Assembly: GCA_000695325.1 (NCBI GenBank)
Contig: AVPN01000603.1
Coordinates: forward strand, 18,184 to 42,979
DNA: 24,796 bases
From: Pleurobrachia bachei
Taxonomy: Eukaryota > Ctenophora > Tentaculata > Cydippida > Pleurobrachiidae
Direction of reading: 5' to 3'
A program made the position numbers and the translations under genes. The notes under the pieces were generated by a model. It saw only the letters and a program-made list of their open reading frames with translations. It did not search any database and was not told the DNA's origin. Below are positions 14,801-24,796 of this stretch, piece after piece (position 1 is the stretch's first letter; each line of letters starts with the position of its first letter).

Positions 14801-17800
14801 TTGTGACCTCGGTAGTCCATCACTTCAAACTTTATATCCTCAAGATCATCAAATCTGAGGTCAAACGTTGTTGCTCCATCGGAGAGTTTCGGTTTCGGGA
14901 CACATTGGATTTCCTTGGGTGTCACAGGGGTGTCTTCTTCATCAAAAGTAACATCAATCTCAATGAGACCGAGCATTTTGGGTGTGAACTTGAAGAGATA
15001 CACATCTTCCTCCTCTTCATTGGCAGACAAACTGATAGGTTCCTCGATAGCATTGGTGTAGACACACGACAACACCCCCGCACCGGACCGCTTGAAACTG
15101 ATCATAAACCAGGTGGGAACATCAATCACAACAGGTCCATGGAACCCAGGTCCCCAGATGTCAACTCCATCCGCACCCAGGGCGTCCTTGGCCTGGATGT
15201 AGAATCTCCGTCCAAAGTGTCTGGTATCATTATGGAAGATCTCCAGCACGTAGCGGCCCTCGTCGTGAACACGTGCAAAACATGCAAATTCATCATCTTC
15301 GTCCAGTCTCTTTAGTTTGGATCGGAGGAACTCGTTGGTGGTCTCGTGGACAATGAAGATGTAAATGTCCTCACAGTAAGCGTTCTCACACTTGAACGCG
15401 AACTCAATTGATTTGGTCTCTTTTGAGAAAACATCAACTTCATAAGGTGACTTTTCATCAATCCAAACATATCTCCTCTCCTGGATGTACCGGTATCCTT
15501 CTCTTTCATCGTCAGTATCACTTAGTTCCCCCACATTAGCATCCATGTAGTTCTCCAGATAGAGTTTCAAATCCTGCATGTCCTTCGTTAACCCGTCCTT
15601 GGCATCCTGGAAATCACAGAGTTTATTGTTGTAGTAATCGGCTCTCTGACCATCGTGCATCGATTTCCGCTTTGTTGTGACAGTCCGGCGAGTCCTTGTA
15701 ACAGTCTGGACATTAGTGACAGATTTTGTGGTGTGACTGGTAGTAGTTGTGGTGGTAGTTATGGGACCACCCTTGACGGGGTTCAGGATATCAGGAATTA
15801 TGATGGGAGCAACAGGTTTGGGAGCTGTTGGCTCCTTGAACACCCCCGGTTGGGGTAGATACGCCATGTCAATGGGTTTACCATCCAGGAACGGAATGGT
15901 AGGATCAATCTTCTTTTTCTTCTTCTTCGGTTTCCGTCTCATTTTCTTCTGCATCATGATGATGTCCTCCGGGCGAGGCGAGGCAGCTCGGACACTTTGG
16001 AAGATAACCTTCTTTGGACTCTTCCTACTGATCTCAATGAAGAAGGGGCTCTCTGGGGTGTGATCTCCATCGATCAGGACGTCTATTTTAAAGATACCAG
16101 GCTGATCTGGCTGACCTTCAATGGTGTACGAGTCTTCATCCCGCGTGATATGGACAATCAACTCCTCCTGTGTGCTCAGATTGGTGACCGTAACGGAGGG
16201 ATATTTGGGGAGATCGAGAGTGAGAACTAGTGGTAGGAATCTCTCTGCAGGGGGCTCCGGGGAAATCTTCTCATATGTATCTTTTTGTGCCTCAAATTCC
16301 ACGTCAAAAGTTGTTGTCAGATCGCCAATTTCCCGCTGGAACTTGAGCGTCCGAGAGGAAATGGTGACATTTTCAACTTTCTTATTCACAATGTCACATT
16401 CTACAACATCATCACCACAGAGGCTCGGCCCGTAATCGGATGGGAGGAAGGGATGGTGGTCGGGGGAGTAAATAATAGTCTCCGCCTTCTCAATGACCTC
16501 CTCTTTAGTGATCCACTCTTTGAGGAAGGTTGATTCCAGTGTCAGTATAAAGGGGCTACAGGGTAACATAACCCCATCCTCAAATAACTCCATGGTATAC
16601 TGACCACTGTAGATGGGCCTCAACCTCACCACTATGACGTCACCATCTCTACTGGTGTATACCTGGAGTTGGGACATGGTGGGTGTGAAGGTGATTACCA
16701 CCATGGGCACACCACTGTCCACACCGTGTATGAATATCTTGAACAGCTCGTTCTCGGATTTAGGGTAGATGATTCCGTAATATGGTTCAATTGGGTTGCG
16801 TGGTGGTGGTGGTGGTCGGGGAATGGGAGGTGGGCTTGGTGGTCGAATCACTGGTGTAACAGATTTAGGAGGTGGTGGTGGTGGAGGTGTTTTTGGTGTG
16901 GGTGGGGAGACCTGTTCGAATCTAATTAGGGTTGCATTCATACTAATATCGTCTAGAGACTCAGTCATCTTTTGTTCCACATCAAATGTAACCCTACTGG
17001 GCGATCTTAGTCCAGAAGAAGAGGTGGTTGTCTGCTCCGGGGTAAAGGGGCGAGGCCGAGGGGGTGTCGGGTATCTTTCAGGAAGAGGTGATCTATTGTT
17101 GTTGATTGTCGTGGTTTCTTGTTTTACCACCGTGGTAGAAGATGATGAAATGTTTTGGTTGATGTTGGTAATATTGGAAGGAGGTGGAGGGGTTGGTCTT
17201 TGAGGCGGTGGTGGGGTCGGTCTTTGAATTGGTGGTGGGGTTGGTCTTGGAATTGGTGGTCGGGGAGAGATTGGCCTCTGTACGGGTGGAATTACAGGTC
17301 TTGGAGAGATTGGTCTTTGAATTGGTGGAATAACCGGTCTCGGTGGTGATGTTTTCTCACGTGATGTCACTGTCTTAGTTTCACGTGTCGTGCTAGTTCG
17401 TCTCACGTACGTTTCTCGAATGCTATTCCGCTGTATCCTCCAACTATCACCCGGAACCGTATCACTCTGAACATACAGAATAAGAGGACTGCAAGAGATG
17501 TGCTGAAGGTTTGATCCAACGACCGACACTGCGTACCCTCCTCTCGACTGAGGGGTAAACTTGACAACTTTCCCGAGGGATTCCCGGGTAAATGTAAACG
17601 GAACATCTCTATCTGTATCAATCTCCTTGACAGATATGAATGATGATTCGTAGCCAGAGTCTGAGAATGACACACAAACATCACTTCCAACCGTGATCAC
17701 TGATTCCTGTCCGGTGTATGATCGCACCATGACACTGCGTGATCTGATCTCAGGGACGGGGGTCCTAGTAGTGGGAGATCTCTCCCAGCCACCATCACAG

Positions 17801-20800
17801 ACATCTAACGTCATGGGGGAGAAAGCGAGGTCTCCGCTGCAATCCCGAGCTGTGATCTTGTATTTTCCAGAAAATACCGGCATGAAACTGAGAATATACC
17901 GATCTAGACCTTCATCTACCACGCAGGAGTAGATTTTTAGTTTCCGGTTTAGGTAGTGCACGGTACATTTGGGTTGGGATCGGGCAAACAACTGCACCCG
18001 GACAACATCGCCTGTTTCAACTTTAGGAGCTATCCCACTAGGGTCAACTGTTTTTATCTTTCCATGACTAATTGAACCGACTGAGAAACTCAGCGGGAAC
18101 CCCTGGATACTCTCCCCGTTATCAAACACACAATCAACCTTGTATCGTCCCTGGAAGAGGGGTTTAAACCTCACATACGCCTCGCCAAACCTCCTCTCAG
18201 CGATCCTGTGGGAGATAACATAACTCGATGTGAGGTTCTTAACCACCACGCTAAACTTTCTTCCCTCTGTTTTCACCAAAACAGCAACAGTGCTCCCAAT
18301 GGTGAGCGTCCGAGAGTAGAATGAGATGGGGTCAATCACCTCTTCCTCGTCACTTGCCTCTGGGGAGCTAGTTGTCATGACAACCGAGTTGTATCGGGAT
18401 GACGTCATAGCTCGCTGCTCAATATTGGTTGTGGTAGCTACTGCTGCTGCAGTGGTACTGTGGTCAAATGAGGTGGAGTTGTTTTCAGTTACAAAGAATC
18501 CTTGTTTGTTGCTCTCCTCGGGTATCTGGGGCATTGGATATTGTTTCTGGTTGTAGCTTGTAGCATCAACTTTCATCCGCTGCTTAAGCTGCTGCTGTAC
18601 GGACATTGCAGAGTAGTCAACAGTAGATTTAGAGCTTTTCTTCTTCCGATGTTTGGTGGTTGTTGTGTTTTGATCTGTTATGAATACCGCCTCTTCCCCA
18701 CTATCACTAGAATCGTCTGAGGTAGCTGAGGTACGGAGGTTCTTGGTAGTATCACTGAAATCACTGAACACAGTTGAGGTTGTATCATCGAATTCGGAGG
18801 AATCCTCAGTGAATGAATCCGTCATGAACACCTGGTTCTTGGTTGTTTGGGAGGTGCTAAACTTCTGAATGTTTCTAGATGTAGAATGCTGGGAATTGGT
18901 TGTCATGGCAGTCGTTGTTTGGGCGATAGTTTGTTGAAGTGGAGAGAGTGTCCTGGATGCCAGACTTTGTGTTGATTGGAGCATCTCCATACTACCTTGT
19001 GTCTGTATAGCATCCACATCCAGATAGAAGGGACTACCAGTAACTTGGACTCCATTACACTTGATCATGACTTCATGCCGACCCGATTTGAAAGGACAGA
19101 ATGAGATCTTGTACGTAGTATCATCAACAGCCGTCACCTCGACATGTATCGTCTCCCTGGTTGCTAGGTTGGTTACCCTGGTAACGGGGTGATTCTCCGC
19201 AACAATTGTCAGCACTATCGGATCACCCCGCCTGATGCACTCGTCTATGTTCTGCAGCTCAAACACCCCACTCACAGTACTGACAATCTCCGTTGTACTG
19301 GAGGTTGTATCGGGAATCTGGAATGTAAAGGGTGTCCCAGGGATGTCCTCTCGGCCGCTCCGAGCGGATACTTGGTACTTTCCCGGAACATAGTCAGGCA
19401 CCTCAATCATCACACTTCCTTCTTGGAATGGCTTGACGGTAAACTGGATATCTCGTCCCGTCATCACGTCGGTGATGGTGATCTCAGGAGTGGTTGGGGA
19501 GGGTAGAATAAACTTGGGCGCTGTTCCTCGACGTGTCAGGTAGTGTGATTGTGCGTCTGAGACATACACAATTCCCGTGTGAGTTGAGGTAAAACTAGAA
19601 CTCTTAACTGTCAGGTGTTCCTGTCTAATTCCCTCAACGGGACTATCATATCTCGGAATCCTATCCCGGGATATACTTGGTGTCGTGACTGTGAAGTAGA
19701 AGGGGCTTATTCCTAGGTGAGCTTTACTCCGGGAATCCCTGACTGTCACCGTGTAATCTCCAGCATTGTACGGTTTACAGATGATTGTACTATAGGAAGG
19801 GGTCTCCTGCTGGAGTTTGTACGAGATTCTCTCCCCCGTATCAGCCCCAGTGATGCTGACAGCGATATTCTCTACCCCATTCATTGGAATCCTCAGACAA
19901 GTATGCTCACTCTTCTGAACTTGGCACCGCTGCCCCTGGTGGGTTATGTTGATTGTGTTGTCCGGGACTGAGGCAGTGGTAGTCTCATTTACATCAAAGA
20001 AAAATGGACTCCCAGGGAGGGTCCTCATGTTATCCCAAACGTCCAGTTTGTATCGTCCACTCCGGGGAGGAACGAACCGTAATGTGAAAGTACCATCTCC
20101 ATTGTCTGCCGTGCTGGTATCAATCGCCTCACCGCTACCCTCAATTGTCAGGGAGGTCTGGGGGTTGGTCAGCGTGTCTGCACAGAACACGATCTCCGCT
20201 TCTCCGAAAGAGGAGAATGTCCGTTCAAAATCACAATTCCCGGGGTTCAGAAAGTATATCTCGCGTCGTGATCCAGACATTCCTTTCTGTGAGGATCCCG
20301 CAGAGTCTGAATACCCCGGAGAGGTAAATCCGGGGGATGATGTCAAGTTGTGGACTGCAGAGCTGCTTGATTGCTGGGGGAGAACATCAAAATAAAACGG
20401 GCTCCCCTCCACATCATCAACCCCATCTAACACGTTAACTCGGTAATGACCAGGAACAGTTGGTCTACATCTCACCACGTAATCACCGTTCCGTTCAATC
20501 AGCCTAGCTGCCAGATTGTCACCGGTATCCTCGTTAATCACGGATACTTTCAAGGCGTCCAGATGGAGGGATGATTGGATCCTTATCTCCTGAGCATGCT
20601 GATCCCCCTCATCATCGTCCCCTGAACCTTCACTGAAACTGCTCAGGGACACAGGGATGTGATCCTCAATAGAGGCGTATCCTATCCTGATGTCATCATA
20701 CTGGATCCCACCATTATCGGGGAGAGCATCCACAGTAAAGGGGTCTCCAGTCTCCCCCTCTTTGAAGGGATTACCCAGCGTGGCGCTATCCCAACTGGAC

Positions 20801-23800
20801 ACATCAAAGTAGAGAGGTCCACACGATGCCAGTTTTCCATCAATATACACATCAACCCGGTGTCTTCCCTCCTCTACCACATGACACTGCAGGGCTATTG
20901 TACCGTTATCCTTCCTCACCACCCTGCTCCTGATCAGGTGACCAGTACTCATGTTGTACACAGAGATGTTAGATCTCTCCGGGAAGTACGGTAGGATGAT
21001 GGTGACAGGATGTTCAGTTTCTTCTCCGTCCTCCATTATAGTCGGTGTTGTAGTTGTAATACTAGTTTCAGAGAGAGAATCCACTTGATCCATCTGACTA
21101 CGGGAGCGGTAGAAGTTGTATTTCTTCTCCGCGAGTGATCGGAAGACCTTACTGCACGGTTTAACCGTTGGTCGATCCTTGCTATCACGGGACATCAGGC
21201 TGTGTGTGTCACTTGGAGGTTTGGAGCAGGGTAACCTTCCATTATCATCCTGATCACTGATTATCGACTGTTCATCCGGTCTGAATCTGATTTCCTGCTT
21301 ACAATGCCGGACCTCCCCCGACACATCATAAGTCTTACCTCCTCTGCATGATGATGGAGGATCGATGTTGAAGAACATTGGACTCCCAGCAACCCGTACC
21401 CCATTGACACTCATAACCACACTATACCGACCTGGATCACTGGGCTCACACTGGATTGTGTACTCCCCACTTCCTTTTGATTTGATGGAAGCGGGTACTC
21501 TTTCACCGGTGACCACGTTGGTCACCTCGACTACAGTATCAGTCGTTATGAAAGGGGCCCCTCCACGGGTCTTTGCAACCACGGGTCGGGACACATCCAA
21601 GGTCTTCCCATCATCAGCTCTTCCTTCACTGACTGTAAAGTTGAATTTAATTTCAACCGAGTCCGAGTTGGAAGGGTAGATTGTGATTTGGTACTCCCCC
21701 GGTGTGGTCGGATAACACATTACCCCCGGGCTCTCATCCTCCCTCAGCAGGGTCTTGGTGTATACATACTGGTTAACGCTCTTATTCGCGATGGTAACAT
21801 TACCCGGTGATGTTAACATGTACTTGGGAACAATGAACATGACCATTGTGTTAACCTCGATCCTAGTTGTCACCTTCCTACAGGAGAGTTCTATCTCAAC
21901 CGGGCTCGTGTTGTCACTCTCGACAGGGAAATAGTCCGTGGGATGGATGGACCGGAGGGCAAATAGTTTCGATGTCAGAGCGGGGATACTTTCCACAAAG
22001 GTGAAGAAGAAATAAACTATCGGTTCCTCCGCATCTCCTGTCCTGTCAAATATATTGACCTTGTATTGTCCGAACAGGTTGGGACAACACTTCAGCACAT
22101 AGCCATGTCTCGACTTGACAATGGCCGCGGGTATCTTGGATCCAGATGACACATGGAAAACACGTGGTGTGGTCAGGTTAGGTAGATCGTTGATTGGTAG
22201 GAGTAGTTTGATATACCTCGCTCCACCCTCCATGGTGACCTTAATAGGCATACTAAATGAAAGAGTCGGTAGGGAACCAGATGAGTTCTCAGTATCTGCA
22301 GATCCTGTTTTGGACCTACCTCCTGCTCCTACTGCCCCACAATATGCAGCAGTTCGCTCTATTAGTGGAATTGAGAACGCACTACCCTCCGATATCAGGT
22401 CATCGTCACCATCATCATCATCAGCAGTCTCGGTTGGAGAGGGACTATCCCCTACACGTGTGATCCTCCACGGGGATCCAATCACGTGCTTTTTATCGAA
22501 CAGCACCGATATCTTGATCGGTTTAGGGGAGACGGGCATGTATTTACAGGTGAAGATATAGTCTGATTTGCTGGACACTGACACCTGAATGGGTGATTTA
22601 CCCTGCATGACAGCTACCTCCAAAACACCCGGACCTGCCTCATTTGTATCAATAGTAAAGTATGTCTCCTTGTGAATTGGGATTCCCTCCAGGATCCCAG
22701 GACCAGAGACGCTAACACCGACGGTGCCCTTACCCTTGGACACGTAGAACTTGTACGGCATTTTGGTGATAAGTGAGCCGTTCTCGTAGACCTTGATAAC
22801 GTGGTTACCAGGTTTATCTGGTTGGCATAGCAACGAGAATGTACCGTCCCTGTGTCTCCTAGCTTTATACTTGACAGCCTCCTCGGCCTCAACATTCCAT
22901 ATCTTGAACTTAATAGGGTTCTTTGTATCATACACGACAATAAACTCAGTTAGATCTTCAGATCCGGCGAATATAGGTTCATTCCTCTTTCTCACTCTTC
23001 GCTTTATCTTAGGCTCCCTAGCCTGAACCTGATCCTTCCCAACATGGGCGGTAACGGCAACTTTCCGCGGTGTCTGGTGAGCACTTTCACCATTGAACAG
23101 CACTTCGACAGTGTAATCACCCACAGTGATGGGTTGGTATCTGATGGTGTAGGTGTAATCACAGTGATCTGTTATCTCGACTGGGAGGTAACCATATGAG
23201 TTACAAACAGTGACCTCCACTACCCCTGGTCCTGCGTTACGGGCATCGATAGTGAATTCTACGGTTTCCATGACAGCGAGGGGAGAGTTTATACCTGCCC
23301 CTTCCAACAGAACTCCCTTTGATCCTTGAATCTGAAGGGCATCAAATAGTAGCGGAGTTCCTGCCATTGGTTTCGCATCGCATGTAATTGAGATCTGGTG
23401 TTTCCCAGGCTGGGTTGGTCTACACGAGATACTGAAAGTTTTATCCTTATTTTCCGCGATTGTGTGGGGCAGAACAGTACAGGTTGCCAGGTGTAGAATC
23501 CTTATCAGAGGTATGGAGCTACCTCTCCATTCTTTGAGAGTGAAAACAGTTGGCTCCATTACCCCGATAAACACAGGTTTCCTAATCTGCTCCGTTGAGG
23601 TGATATCAAACTTGTTAACCGAGTCCGGAGTTGAGGTCCTGGCCCGGAAATCACTGCTCGCTGCATATGCTGCTGATTCTTGGGAAGTTATTTCTTGGAT
23701 GAACACACTGTATGTTGTGGTAGATGTGGAGTCAGATTGGAGGTATATAGTGTGTTCCCCTCTCTGGTTCGGTTGGAATCGTACTGTTACCGATCTGTTA

Positions 23801-24796
23801 TCAGTCTTGATTCGCTCCACAAAGACCTCATTGTTTGCAGCATCTCTACACTTTATGTTGTATTTAGGGGGCATCTTTTCCGGGAGTTGGAGGTATACAA
23901 TAGCCTTCTGGAGGGATGCGATAGAGTCACACTCTGACACTTCATTCTCCACAATGTCAACATCCCCGTCAATTGGATCAAGGGTCTGCACATCAATCTC
24001 AATGGGACTTCCCCTGATGTGACTGCCATCTAGTAGAATATCAATACTGTGCATTCCTAGCTCACTGGGTGTAAAGTCAATGCAACTGATCTCTCGGGAG
24101 ATGTTAGTAAGAGATAAGGGTAGTTCCATATCGCTCAGGACCTGACCCAGACACTTGAAGGGTTCCCTCACACTTCTTCAACACCTTCAACTTCACACTA
24201 CCGTTCACAATTCCCTCATGTTTCACCGTGCAGGATTTAGCTCCCTCTGGCTTATTGACGTACAACTGGAATGGACTTCCCGCAACAAACGATCCATTAA
24301 TTGAAACGGATAGGTTGTGAACGCCATTCTTTAGGGGCCGGAAGGTAACTAGAGCACTCTCGGCCTCCTTTAAGACCTCCAAATCAAGCTCCTGTCCATT
24401 GGGATCAAGGCAAGTAACCAAGAGATCTCCCTGACCCATACCAATCACTTTGATTGGGAAGGTAACTGACTGATTCACATTCAACTCAATGTTATTGAGA
24501 TCAGGCACCACCACAGAGTTATACTCAACAGTACTCTTCAATTCCACATCAAACGATTTGGGACACCCCTGAATGAGGAACCCGTTGTAATACACCTCCA
24601 GGAGGTACTTCCCACTTGCGTCAGGGATAACCTCCAAAGTATACGTATTCTCATCGTTATATCTGAGGTCAAAAGGAGTAGGTTCCCCCACAGGATCCAT
24701 ACATCGCACCACAAGTTTAGTGGTCTGCCTGCCGTGGATAGTGAACCTCATCTCACCGTTAACCCCACGGGTACACGCCGGGTTAAGCCGGTATGT
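8651..24796 (-). CDS. Giant filamin-repeat protein, 3' part, five exons visible
   Basis: Minus-strand exons: 9855-24796 (open to the window edge), 9493-9728, 9233-9334, 8996-9049 and 8651-8806 with the stop. All introns are GT-AG and the phases agree (1, 0, 0, 0). About 42 filamin/ABP280 Ig-like repeats of roughly 95 aa can be counted from their closing signature, GxYxIxVxxxGxxIxGSPFxxxV. Typical examples are GSHIRGSPIEIDV, GVQVTGSPFYLDV and GENHIQGSPFIVHV. The visible protein exceeds 5,100 aa, about twice a human filamin (about 2,600 aa, 24 repeats). Filamins cross-link actin and scaffold receptors. The N-terminus, where an actin-binding domain would sit, is off the right edge, so actin binding is unproven. 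The last repeat closes GVYTAYITWEGRDLATTPFT and the chain ends VPATYYE. One frame break lies near 24140. Confidence 0.9.
8831..8874. repeat. Short tandem repeat, 12-bp unit, about four copies
   Basis: Units of ATTATTCAGTAA repeat in the last intron of the filamin gene (8807-8995). Confidence 0.85.
8996..9049 (-). CDS. Filamin-repeat gene, fourth visible exon
   Basis: A 54-nt exon between acceptor ATATTTTAG and donor GGG/GTAAGA. It encodes VEVLSSGKDKQEVKVLTG, the middle strands of the last repeat. Phase 0 at both ends. Confidence 0.7.
9233..9334 (-). CDS. Filamin-repeat gene, third visible exon
   Basis: The acceptor TTTGTCAG precedes 34 codons, beginning VTTMALDGEGLKIAYVGKPN. This is the GEGL...VGKPxxF opening of a filamin repeat. 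Donor GTATAA, phase 0. Confidence 0.78.
9493..9728 (-). CDS. Filamin-repeat gene, second visible exon
   Basis: It starts GTAAGGAG after an AAAAAAAG acceptor, in phase with the giant exon. It encodes KEVLLTLDTTKCGPGELKAE and then GYYKLYLFYANIPFPSSPFK, one filamin repeat. The donor chosen is GTAAAA at 9492 because it gives phase 0 into the next exon. The stronger-looking GTGAGT at 9470 would put the next exon out of frame. Confidence 0.75.
9855..24796 (-). CDS. Giant single exon of the filamin-repeat gene (partial)
   Basis: At least 14.9 kb without an intron. It holds about 40 repeats: two upstream of the frame break and 38 after it. It ends CAGCTTG at a GTAAGG donor (9854). The repeats vary: some keep the AGPGVLEV insert of classical filamin repeats, while others lack it and have short CD loops. 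Linkers, counted in residues from 24171, include Ser/Thr-rich 1720-1947, proline-rich 2274-2333 and 2420-2459, lysine-rich about 2740-2757, Ser/Glu-rich 3380-3404, acidic 3764-3840 and a PPPPP-containing stretch near 4354-4394. They resemble flexible hinges but are far more numerous than the two hinges of vertebrate filamins. Confidence 0.92.
12650..12880 (-). other. Acidic Asp/Asn/Gly-rich linker in the filamin-repeat protein
   Basis: It encodes DPDNDGDDDDNKN and then FDDLDEFGEQPNGDNDGKGG between two filamin repeats. The Asp-x-Asn-x-Asp spacing recalls calcium-binding loops, but no EF-hand helices flank it. Confidence 0.65.
15900..15955 (-). other. Lysine-rich, NLS-like cluster in the filamin-repeat protein
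   Basis: It codes for KKMRRKPKKKKKKIDP just after a filamin repeat. A Pro/Ile linker, a run of seven threonines and a second basic stretch (TRTRRTVTTKRK) follow. It resembles a nuclear-localisation signal or an acidic-lipid binding patch. Confidence 0.6.
16795..17350 (-). other. Proline-rich linker region of the filamin-repeat protein
   Basis: It codes for two polyproline blocks flanking a Ser/Asn-rich stretch. The first block repeats a decapeptide-like unit (QRPISPRPVIPP, QRPTPPPP) about five times, visible in DNA as GGTGG/TTGGT minisatellite structure. The second has runs of seven and five prolines. Such PxxP and PPPPP sequences are typical SH3, EVH1 or profilin ligands, so this may be an adaptor-docking hinge. 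Confidence 0.8.
18335..19010 (-). other. Ser/Thr-rich linker with a recurring FxT[DE] motif
   Basis: About 225 residues with low complexity and no filamin-repeat signature lie between two filamin repeats. VFMTDSFTED, VFITDQNTTT and FFVTENNSTS recur in this order. A basic patch (KHRKKKSSKS) lies between the second and third. The motif could bind a partner or be phosphorylated; no known motif is claimed. Confidence 0.65.

Noticed and set aside
10750-24022. Many plus-strand ORFs of 60-230 codons opposite the filamin exon
   Set aside because: Shadows of a long coding exon. None has a recognisable domain, and the minus-strand filamin repeats explain the sequence.
24142-24184. A 43-bp GT-AG mini-intron restoring the filamin frame
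   Set aside because: Shorter than usual animal introns, and it would delete the conserved CEGTLQVSGSG segment; a one-base difference is simpler.

Overview
The window is animal nuclear DNA: short GT-AG introns (76 to about 390 bp), a signal-peptide/SRCR/Ly-6 protein, an SLC4A11-type transporter and a filamin-repeat protein. The mix fits an invertebrate, possibly an early-branching metazoan, but nothing here fixes the phylum. I saw no tRNA, rRNA, CRISPR array or recognisable autonomous transposon.

Layout. (1) 1-715: a cluster of GTCTAGAC palindromes, then non-coding DNA. (2) 716-3858, plus strand: an SLC4A11-like membrane transporter in four exons whose phases agree; the product is 884 aa. (3) 3859-7945, minus strand: a gene not visible as any long ORF, rebuilt from about nine small exons with matching splice phases. 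It encodes a signal peptide, one SRCR domain and one Ly-6/uPAR (LU) domain. Three of its exons lie in a near-perfect tandem duplication (5181-6226 and 6227-7068), which also carries a (TCTG)n array. The duplication junction fuses the start of the LU exon in frame to an SRCR exon. (4) 7946-8650: a spacer with a minisatellite. (5) 8651-24796, minus strand: the 3' part of a giant filamin-repeat gene. Nearly all of it is one exon of at least 14.9 kb, followed by four small 3' exons ending in a stop at 8651. About 42 Ig-like filamin repeats are visible, broken up by proline-rich, Ser/Thr-rich, acidic and lysine-rich linkers. The 5' end, including any actin-binding domain, lies beyond the right edge.

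The three genes share no evident pathway. The transporter and the SRCR-LU gene are convergent with 3' ends that probably overlap; the SRCR-LU and filamin genes are in tandem on the minus strand. The points most worth checking are the hidden SRCR-LU gene with its in-frame chimeric duplication exon, the size and one-exon structure of the filamin gene, and a one-base frame break in that exon near 24140. All exon models come from reading splice signals, phase and domain consensus by eye; no transcript data or search was available.
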